NCBI GenBank assembly: GCA_018336015.1
Contig: JAGXQZ010000010.1
Coordinates: forward strand, 62,001-126,000
Direction: 5' to 3'
Source of the DNA: Algoriphagus sp.
Lineage (GTDB): Bacteria; Bacteroidota; Bacteroidia; Cytophagales; Cyclobacteriaceae
Length of the DNA: 64,000 bases
Part shown: in pieces, positions 57,571 to 64,000 of the stretch
Position numbering within the stretch: the first letter of the stretch is position 1
How the letters are laid out: the number at the start of each line of letters is the position of its first letter
Translations under genes and position numbers: made by a program
The notes under the pieces: generated by a model
What the model was told of the DNA's origin: nothing
The model's input: only the letters and a program-made list of their open reading frames with translations
Database searches by the model: none

Positions 57571-57946
57571 ATAATAAGGTTCAATTTAGTGAAAATGGCT
57601 TTCTGGTTGCAGGGAGCCTTTTTTTTTGCCGCAAAGTTCTCAAAGAAGAAATAAGAGAGCGCAAAGATTTTTTTTCCTTTTGCCACGAAGGCGCGAAAGG
57701 TTTTTAAGATATGGCCACAGATTCACAGAGTTTTTCCCTCTGTAGAACGTAGAAAATTCGCTGAGTTTGCCTAAGTAAAATGCATCTTTTTAGTAGTCTG
57801 ACTTTTCAATTACTTCCATACCTCCTAACTTCCCTACTCCCATGCTTCCTTGCCAACTGCGACTAAAACTGAACACCTCTAGCGCCTTCCTGTCTTTGTG
57901 GCTAATCTTTTTTTATGCCTTGAGGTGAAAAAATTTATCTTGCACC
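57571..57946. repeat. 376-bp non-coding gap with dispersed repeats
   Basis: After the PepSY terminator, the gap contains GCGCAAAGATTTTTTTTCC (57659-57677), CCACGAAGGCGCGAAAGG (57683-57700) and GGCCACAGATTCACAGAG, related to words at 10770 and 12788. Their number suggests a decayed repeat family. No gene is seen. Confidence 0.6.
57597..57627 (+). terminator. Rho-independent terminator after the PepSY gene
   Basis: GGCTTTCTG (57597-57605) pairs with CAGGGAGCC (57610-57618) with two wobbles and a GTTG loop, followed by nine T residues. Confidence 0.85.
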
Positions 57947-58615
57947 ATGCGAATCTTAGTAGTCGAAGATGAACCCGGAATTTCCAATTTTCTCAAGCAG
58001 GGACTGGAGGAGGAAGCTTTTGCGGTGGATGTGGCGGAAAATGGAAAATCAGGTCTTGACCTAGCTCTTACCGGCAATTACGACTTGTTGTTGTTAGATT
58101 GGATGGTGCCTGGTATCAGTGGAATTGAGCTCACACGGCAGTTTCGGAAGGACTTCCCTCAAACCCCGATTATTTTTCTTACTGCCAAAGACACGCTGGA
58201 TGAGACCATCTTCGGTCTTCAAAGTGGTGCCAATGATTACATCAAAAAGCCTTTTCACTTTGAGGAGCTGCTGATGCGTATCCGCGTGCAGCTTCGTGGA
58301 AGAGAAATCGTCCAAGAAAAACTCACCTTGGGCCCCATTGAGATTTTTCCGGATAAGCACTTGGTCATTCGAGCGGGTGAAGAGATCCAGCTGACGCAAA
58401 AGGAATTTGCATTGCTGGAATATCTCGTGCGAAACAAAAACAAGGTCTGTCGCCGTACCCGTATCATCGAAAGCGTCTGGGACATTCATTTTGACTACAA
58501 CACCGGCGTGATTGACGTATTTATCAATTCGCTTCGCAAAAAACTTCACCTGCACCGGGAGGAAGACTACATCCAGACCATCCGAGGGGTGGGATACATG
58601 GCTAAAGAGGTATGA
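57947..58615 (+). CDS. OmpR-family response regulator (metal-sensing type)
   Basis: 222 residues. The receiver domain has the phosphoacceptor Asp51 in LLLDWMVPG and Lys in KKPFHFEELL. The C-terminal winged helix-turn-helix is of the OmpR/PhoB type (QLTQKEFALLEYLVRNKNKVCRRTRI, RRTRIIESVWDIHFDYNTGVIDVFINSLRKKLH). The kinase gene overlaps by 4 bases. The position next to a CusA-TolC gene and the repeat array at 59990-60028 suggest that this protein directly activates the pump gene in response to metal, but the ligand is inferred. CusR-like by context. Confidence 0.92.
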   Translation: MRILVVEDEPGISNFLKQGLEEEAFAVDVAENGKSGLDLALTGNYDLLLLDWMVPGISGIELTRQFRKDFPQTPIIFLTAKDTLDETIFGLQSGANDYIKKPFHFEELLMRIRVQLRGREIVQEKLTLGPIEIFPDKHLVIRAGEEIQLTQKEFALLEYLVRNKNKVCRRTRIIESVWDIHFDYNTGVIDVFINSLRKKLHLHREEDYIQTIRGVGYMAKEV

Positions 58616-59994
58616 GGACTGCCTACAAAGAACGGATAGCCCGAAGGCTGACTTGGGTCACCGCATTGATCATCCTGATCGTGTTTGTGTTGATCTACCT
58701 CGTGGCAAACTTTACCGTAGTGCGCAATATCGACTACGAACTCCAACTGGAGACCGACAAGCACAAGGATCAGATTTTTTTGGTCAATGGAGAAATCCGA
58801 TTCTTGCACATGGACGAGTGGGAGGAAATGGAACACAGTCAAATCCAACTGAATCCGATCTTTATCGAAATCGTGGATTTGGAAGGAAAATCGAAGGATA
58901 GATCCCCAAATCTTCGGGAAAATCACCTGAGCTTTTCCCCTGAAAAATCGCTGAAAAACGAAGCCTGGACCCAAAAAATAGGCGCAAGCGAAGTCCGTAC
59001 CCGTCAGATTCCTCTTTACAATGCCGGAAAGCATGAGGGCTATTTGCTCTTGGCCAAATCTTTTGACGATACCCGGGAACTGCTCGATAATCTTCGGAAT
59101 GTTCTGCTGGTTTTTTATCCGATGATCCTCATTTCGCTTTACCTGACTATGCGCTACCTGGCGGGAAAAAGTATTGAACCCATTCAGGAAATCATCGAAA
59201 AAACTAATCAGATCACGCAAAAAAATCTCAACGAGCGAGTACCCGAACCCGAACTGGAGGATGAAATCGGCCAACTCACCCGATCAATCAATAACCTGCT
59301 TGGACGATTGGAGCAAGCGTTGAAGCGGGAAAAGCAATTTACCTCTGATGCTTCACATGAGTTGAGAACTCCGCTTTCCGTACTTCGCGGCACCCTAGAA
59401 GTCTTGATTCGCAAGCCTCGAACCGCCGAAGAATACGAACATAAAATCCAAACTGCACTGGCTACCATCGATCGAATGAGTACAATGATTGACCAGCTTT
59501 TGGCTTTGGCAAGAGTAGAAAACTCCAAAAATCTAGTCAAAGAAGAGTTGGAATTGATCACCTTTTTAGAGGAAAAAGCAGATCAAATCTCCGAGGAGCA
59601 AAAACGAAAAATCACCTTTCAATCTCAGGTGGGGCTGCCGATCTATATTACTACCAATGAGAAATCTCTGGAAATGATCTTGGACAATTTGCTTCACAAT
59701 GCCATCAAGTATTCACCGGACGGTTCGGATGTTTTTCTCAGGGTAGGCAAGTCCGGGAATCAGCCCTACATCGAAGTGGCAGATTCCGGTTTGGGCATCG
59801 CAGAAGAGCATTTGGAACATATTTTTGATCCATTTTTCAGGGAAAAAGAAGCCTTGGACCAAGGGATTCCCGGAACAGGATTAGGCTTGGCCATTGTGAA
59901 AAAATTAGCCCAAGAATCCCAAATCAAGCTTTCTGTAGTAAGCAAAAAGGAGGTTGGGAGTACGTTTCGACTGGACTTCCCAACTCAATCTTAA
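58612..59994 (+). CDS. Sensor histidine kinase paired with the OmpR-type regulator
   Basis: 460 residues with a start overlapping the regulator stop as ATGA (58612-58615). Two transmembrane helices (about 14-34 and 163-181) frame a periplasmic sensor of about 130 residues. A HAMP domain follows (IEPIQEIIEKTNQITQKNLNERV), then HisKA with His249 in FTSDASHELRTPLSVLRG, and HATPase motifs DNLLHNAIKYSPDG, ADSGLGIAEEHLEHIFDPFFRE and GTGLGLAIVKKLAQE. The array fits CusS/HssS-like metal sensors. Its phosphate is passed to the regulator just upstream. Confidence 0.93.
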   Translation: MRTAYKERIARRLTWVTALIILIVFVLIYLVANFTVVRNIDYELQLETDKHKDQIFLVNGEIRFLHMDEWEEMEHSQIQLNPIFIEIVDLEGKSKDRSPNLRENHLSFSPEKSLKNEAWTQKIGASEVRTRQIPLYNAGKHEGYLLLAKSFDDTRELLDNLRNVLLVFYPMILISLYLTMRYLAGKSIEPIQEIIEKTNQITQKNLNERVPEPELEDEIGQLTRSINNLLGRLEQALKREKQFTSDASHELRTPLSVLRGTLEVLIRKPRTAEEYEHKIQTALATIDRMSTMIDQLLALARVENSKNLVKEELELITFLEEKADQISEEQKRKITFQSQVGLPIYITTNEKSLEMILDNLLHNAIKYSPDGSDVFLRVGKSGNQPYIEVADSGLGIAEEHLEHIFDPFFREKEALDQGIPGTGLGLAIVKKLAQESQIKLSVVSKKEVGSTFRLDFPTQS

Positions 59995-60028
59995 GCAAAT
60001 CTTAAGAATCGCCTAAGACAGTCCTAAG
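59990..60028 (+). promoter_or_regulatory. Four CYTAAG direct repeats at 11-bp period: OmpR-type regulator site
   Basis: CTTAAG at 59990-59995 (overlapping the kinase stop codon), CTTAAG at 60001-60006, CCTAAG at 60012-60017 and CCTAAG at 60023-60028. The period is exactly 11 bases, the spacing of tandem OmpR-family binding sites such as the PmrA box (YTTAAK-N5-YTTAAK). They lie just upstream of the pump gene. Confidence 0.75.
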
Positions 60029-60038
60029 CTGGGTGTTG

Positions 60039-60046
60039 CACTTTTG
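60039..60046 (+). promoter_or_regulatory. Candidate -7 promoter element for the CusA-TolC gene
   Basis: CACTTTTG matches TAnnTTTG at 7 of 8 positions, 22 bases before the start at 60069. The last two CYTAAG repeats cover the -33 region, which is the place for an activator acting directly on polymerase. Confidence 0.4.
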
Positions 60047-60068
60047 CTATTCACCTAGACTAGGATTC

Positions 60069-63000
60069 ATGCTGGATCGAATCATTCAGTGGAGCATTTC
60101 CCACAAACTCATCATTTTCATTTTTATGGCGGCTTGGACAGGCTTTGGAATCTACGCCTTGTCCAATCTTCCCATCGGAGCAGTACCCGATGTCACCAAC
60201 AATCAAGTACAAGTCATCACTACCTCCCGCAACTTGGCGACAGAGGATGTGGAAAAATTCCTGACCTACCCGGTGGAGTTGGAAATGGCCAATCTCCCGG
60301 GAGTGAAGGAAATCCGCTCCATTTCCAAGTTTGGTCTTTCGGTGGTGACGATTGTTTTTGAGGAGGAGATGGGCACTTATTTGCCCCGTCAGCTGATTGC
60401 CGAGCGATTGAAGATTGCAGAAGGTAAGATTCCCGCGGGTTTTGGTCAACCCTTTATGGGGCCGATTTCCACGGGTTTGGGGGAGATTTACCAATACATC
60501 ATCGACGTCAAACCCGGCTACGAAGATCGCTACAGCATCACCGATCTGCGCACGATTCAGGATTGGGTGGTACGACGGAATCTCTCCGGGATCGAAGGGG
60601 TAATTGAGGTGAATACCTGGGGAGGTTTTCTCAAAGAATACGAAGTTGCGATCAATCCCGAGCGCCTCAAAGCCATGAATGTCAATTTGGCTCAGGTCTA
60701 TGAGGTCTTAGCCAAAAACAACTCCATCTCCGGAGGAAGCTATATCGAAAAGACGAATGAGAGTTTCTTTATCCGCGGAGAAGGACAAGTAAAGAGCTTG
60801 GAGGATATTGAAAATATCGTCCTTGAGGTGCGAAATGGCAGTCCGATTTACATCCGTGACATTGCCAAGGTGCAGTTTGGTCATGCTAATCGCTTTGGAG
60901 CAATCACAGCCAATGCCGAAGGTGAAAAAGTTTTGGGCCAAGTCATGATGCTCAAAGGTGCTGATGGGAAAGGCACCATTGACCGAGTCAAAGAGCGAAT
61001 CGCTGAAATGGAAAATACGCTTCCAGAAGGTGTGTTTATCAATGGATTTTTGGATCGATCCGAATTGATCGGTCGAACTACGTTTACGATTACCGAAAAC
61101 CTGCTCCTAGGTTGCCTAATCGTGGTTTTTGTGGTGGTCTTGCTTTTGGGCAATTTCCGTTCGGGCCTGGTTGTCGCTTCGGTGATTCCTTTGAGTTTGC
61201 TCTTTGCACTTTCGATGATGTACATCTTTGGAGTCGATGCCAACCTGATGAGTTTGGGAGCGATTGACTTCGGAATTATCATCGATGGGGCAGTGATTAT
61301 TGTCGAGTACATTGCCTACCAGTTTTCCAAATCTTCTGCATCATTCACAGGTCTTTCCCGCAGCGAAAGACAAGCTGAAAAGGACAAGATTTCATTTAAT
61401 GGAGCCTCCAAAATGATGCATTCGGCGATTTTTGGACAGATCATTATCATCATCGTATTTATTCCGATTCTTTCGCTTTCAGGCGTGGAGGGTAAAATGT
61501 TCCGTCCCATGGCGGAAGTATTCAGTTTCGCCTTGATCGGAGCGATGATTTTGGGCTTGACCTATGTGCCGGTCGTTTCCTCACTTTTCCTCAAATCCGA
61601 AGCGCCTGGACCTAAGAACGTGTCCGTGCGACTGATCAATTTTCTGAATAAACTGTACGAGCCAACCATTAATTGGGCTTTGACCCATACCAAAGCGGTC
61701 CTTTCCACTGCAGGTTTGATTCTTGTAGCTGCAGTTTGGCTATTCTCTACGATGGGTTCTGAGTTTGTGCCAACGCTGGATGAAGGGGATTTTGTGATAC
61801 AGCCGGTATTAAAGACAGGAACGACGTTGACCAATACCGTGGAGACGATCACGGAAATGGAGCGGATTCTGATGAAGTTTCCCGAAGTGAAGCAAGTGGT
61901 GACACGAATCGGTGCGGCCGAAATCCCAACCGATCCCATGTCCATGGAAGAAAGTGACGTGATTGTGACCCTACATCCACCGAGCGAATGGACGACAGTG
62001 GAAACCAAGGATGAACTAGCCGAAGAGTTCAAAAAAGCATTGGAAGCTATTCCAGGATTGGATTACGAGTTTACCCAGCCGATCGAAATGCGATTCAATG
62101 AGTTGATTACGGGGGTTCGGGCTGACTTGGCAATCAAGGTGTTTGGGGAAGATTTGGATGTGCTCTTGAAAACTGCCGAAGAAATAGAAGCGGCTATTCA
62201 GGGTGTGGAAGGTGCGGCAGACATCATTTTGGAAAAAGTGGACGGACTTCCTCAGATGAAAATCGAATATGACCGAGCTAAAATCGCCAAATACGGTCTG
62301 AATGTCGAAGATCTGAATCAGGTCGTAACCATGGGATTTGCTGGCTTAAGTGCGGGGACTGTTTTTGAAGGGGAAAAGCAATTTGAATTGGTGGTTCGTT
62401 TTGATGCGCCTTATCGGAAGGATATCGAAAATCTCGAAAATGCAGCCATCCAACTTCCGACCGGAGGCAGTGTTCCTCTTTCCGAGCTCGCCAAGATCAC
62501 CTATACCAAAGGTCCCGCAAAGATCTCCCGAGACAATACCCAGCGTAGGGTAGTGGTCGGAGTGAATGTCAGAAACCGCGATCTACAATCCGTGGTGGAT
62601 GATATTCAGGCAATAGTCAAAAACCAGATCACCATTCCCGAAGGCTATCGAGTGGATTATGGAGGACAGTTTGAAAACCTCCAGCAAGCCCGAAATCGAC
62701 TCTTGATCGCCGTTCCGGTAGCCTTAGTGCTGATCTTTTTGCTCTTATTCTTCGCCTTTTCTTCCACACGAGATGCCTTTATGATCTATACGGCCATTCC
62801 TTTCTCAGCCATTGGGGGCATTCTGCTTCTTTGGTTAAGAGACATGCCGTTTAGTATCTCTGCAGGGGTGGGATTTATCGCGCTTTTTGGGATTGCAGTT
62901 CTTAATGGGATCGTGATGATCGAACATTTCAAATCCATGAAACATAAGTATACTTCCATTCGAGAGCTGGTGATCACAGGGGCCAAAGAACGTCTGCGCC

Positions 63001-64000
63001 CTGTATTACTGACGGCTTCTGCGGCAGCCTTGGGCTTTTTGCCCATGGCGGTGTCGGGTTCGGCAGGTGCTGAGGTGCAGCGTCCCTTGGCTACGGTCGT
63101 CGTAGGCGGGTTGATTTCAGCTACCCTGCTCACCTTGGTCGTTTTGCCGGTTTTGTACGTGTTGTTTAATTCAGGAGAAAGTAAAAAAGGCTTCAAACTT
63201 CCCAAGGTAGCTTCCTTACTGATCTTCTTTTTGCTCAGTCCATTTGCGGTTTCTTTGGCGCAGCAAAGCACGAAATTGACTTTAGAAGAGGCCCTGCAAC
63301 TTGCCGAAAAGCAAAATCCCGGTATCCTCGCTTCTCAAAAACGATTGGAATCGGCTGTTGCTTTGACTAGGTCAGCATGGGAGATCCCGAAAACCAACCT
63401 GATTCACCGTCAGGATCAAAATGACATTGCTGAAAATGGGGTGTTCAATCGGGTTTGGGGTATCAATCAGAGTTTTGATTTTCCCACAGTTTATAGTGCC
63501 CAAAAGAACTTTCTCCGGTCAGGTCAACAGCAGGAGGAGGCGAGATTGGAGTTAGATCTCCGATCCCTGAAAAAGGAAGTAAGCACCGCCTTTGTGACCG
63601 CCGCTTATTGGACCGATTTGGAGAAAAATTACCTCTTCCTGGATAGCCTGTACGGTTCATTTGCCAAAGCTGCCAACAGACGACTTGAAACAGGCGAGTC
63701 CAATCTCCTCGAAAAACTCACCGCAGACAGTAAGTTGCGTGAAATATCCATCCGTAAATCCGAGGCTCAGCGGGGTAAGTCCATCGCGTTGGAGCAGCTT
63801 GCGAAATTGATTCAGGTGGAAGGTGAAATAGAGATTTCAACATCCGAAATCAAACTTGATCCAAATGCAGACCTAGCTTCACATCCTGGATTTTCCTTTT
63901 ACGAGGCTGCCAAAATGCAGGCCTTCTACCAGACCAAAGTCAATCAGAATTCCCTCCTTCCATCGATCAATCTAGACCTGTTTAGGGGTACCAACTTGGC
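60069..64000 (+). CDS. CusA/CzcA-type metal efflux RND protein fused to a TolC domain (3' truncated)
   Basis: At least 1310 residues, open to the window edge. Residues 1-1035 form a CusA/CzcA heavy-metal RND pump: LPIGAVPDVTNNQVQVIT early, and the helix-4 motif DFGIIIDGAVIIVEY (Asp, Asp, Glu), typical of divalent-metal HME pumps (Zn, Co, Cd, Ni type). From about 1040 the chain continues in frame through a second hydrophobic signal-like segment (VASLLIFFLLSPFAVSLAQQ) into a TolC-type repeat (LTLEEALQLAEKQNPGILASQKRLESAV). This CusA-TolC fusion is found in Bacteroidota. The adaptor CusB is expected downstream. Confidence 0.9.
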   Translation, partial: MLDRIIQWSISHKLIIFIFMAAWTGFGIYALSNLPIGAVPDVTNNQVQVITTSRNLATEDVEKFLTYPVELEMANLPGVKEIRSISKFGLSVVTIVFEEEMGTYLPRQLIAERLKIAEGKIPAGFGQPFMGPISTGLGEIYQYIIDVKPGYEDRYSITDLRTIQDWVVRRNLSGIEGVIEVNTWGGFLKEYEVAINPERLKAMNVNLAQVYEVLAKNNSISGGSYIEKTNESFFIRGEGQVKSLEDIENIVLEVRNGSPIYIRDIAKVQFGHANRFGAITANAEGEKVLGQVMMLKGADGKGTIDRVKERIAEMENTLPEGVFINGFLDRSELIGRTTFTITENLLLGCLIVVFVVVLLLGNFRSGLVVASVIPLSLLFALSMMYIFGVDANLMSLGAIDFGIIIDGAVIIVEYIAYQFSKSSASFTGLSRSERQAEKDKISFNGASKMMHSAIFGQIIIIIVFIPILSLSGVEGKMFRPMAEVFSFALIGAMILGLTYVPVVSSLFLKSEAPGPKNVSVRLINFLNKLYEPTINWALTHTKAVLSTAGLILVAAVWLFSTMGSEFVPTLDEGDFVIQPVLKTGTTLTNTVETITEMERILMKFPEVKQVVTRIGAAEIPTDPMSMEESDVIVTLHPPSEWTTVETKDELAEEFKKALEAIPGLDYEFTQPIEMRFNELITGVRADLAIKVFGEDLDVLLKTAEEIEAAIQGVEGAADIILEKVDGLPQMKIEYDRAKIAKYGLNVEDLNQVVTMGFAGLSAGTVFEGEKQFELVVRFDAPYRKDIENLENAAIQLPTGGSVPLSELAKITYTKGPAKISRDNTQRRVVVGVNVRNRDLQSVVDDIQAIVKNQITIPEGYRVDYGGQFENLQQARNRLLIAVPVALVLIFLLLFFAFSSTRDAFMIYTAIPFSAIGGILLLWLRDMPFSISAGVGFIALFGIAVLNGIVMIEHFKSMKHKYTSIRELVITGAKERLRPVLLTASAAALGFLPMAVSGSAGAEVQRPLATVVVGGLISATLLTLVVLPVLYVLFNSGESKKGFKLPKVASLLIFFLLSPFAVSLAQQSTKLTLEEALQLAEKQNPGILASQKRLESAVALTRSAWEIPKTNLIHRQDQNDIAENGVFNRVWGINQSFDFPTVYSAQKNFLRSGQQQEEARLELDLRSLKKEVSTAFVTAAYWTDLEKNYLFLDSLYGSFAKAANRRLETGESNLLEKLTADSKLREISIRKSEAQRGKSIALEQLAKLIQVEGEIEISTSEIKLDPNADLASHPGFSFYEAAKMQAFYQTKVNQNSLLPSINLDLFRGTNL

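Overview
The window looks like chromosomal DNA from a Bacteroidota bacterium, most likely order Cytophagales and close to Cyclobacteriaceae/Algoriphagus. This is a guess from gene content. The hints are a fused CusA-TolC metal pump, UpxY-type NusG, DUF1080 proteins, a Pif1-like helicase, lipobox peptidases, and several promoters of the Bacteroidota TAnnTTTG type with no strong Shine-Dalgarno sites. I saw no rRNA, tRNA, phage, CRISPR array or transposase. The window reads as ordinary core and accessory chromosome with repeat-rich gaps between genes.

Layout. 1-6494: end of a GH113-like glycosidase, a small DUF2892 membrane protein, a Tat-exported GH109-like Gfo/Idh/MocA protein convergent with a DUF1080 protein and a secreted EEP-family phosphatase/nuclease, an S8 lipoprotein protease and a PaiB-like protein. 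6609-12739: Pif1-like helicase, secreted M20 peptidase, small membrane proteins, an RBBP9-like hydrolase and a HopJ-family protein. 12917-16586: a minus-strand sugar catabolic cluster (mutarotase, TIM-barrel isomerase, zinc dehydrogenase, L-galactose/L-fucose dehydrogenase-like aldo-keto reductase) cut by repeat-filled gaps. 16856-22000: a START protein with a premature stop, GreB, a Tat-exported phosphoesterase, a secreted sugar-isomerase-like protein and an unknown secreted helical protein.

22201-37466: PurL, an alpha/beta hydrolase, a TetR-TolC-adaptor-RND efflux operon with a palindromic operator candidate, an orphan UpxY antiterminator, an outer-membrane barrel, exonuclease VII (xseAB) and dapA. 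37697-45889: two unknown proteins, a CNNM/CorC membrane protein, a DNA ligase carrying an insertion of about 145 residues, a second TetR regulator and MetG. 46034-57570: two PAS proteins without a kinase output, a K+/H+ antiporter, the ATP-grasp/alpha-E/Anbu/transglutaminase operon, a lipoprotein and a PepSY protein. 57947-64000: an OmpR-type two-component system directly upstream of a CusA-TolC fusion gene that runs off the window.

The most notable signals are four CYTAAG repeats at an exact 11-bp period between the histidine kinase and the metal pump, the DNA ligase insertion, the secreted helical protein at 20750-21949, and several families of dispersed non-coding repeats, including a 140-bp nested inverted repeat.
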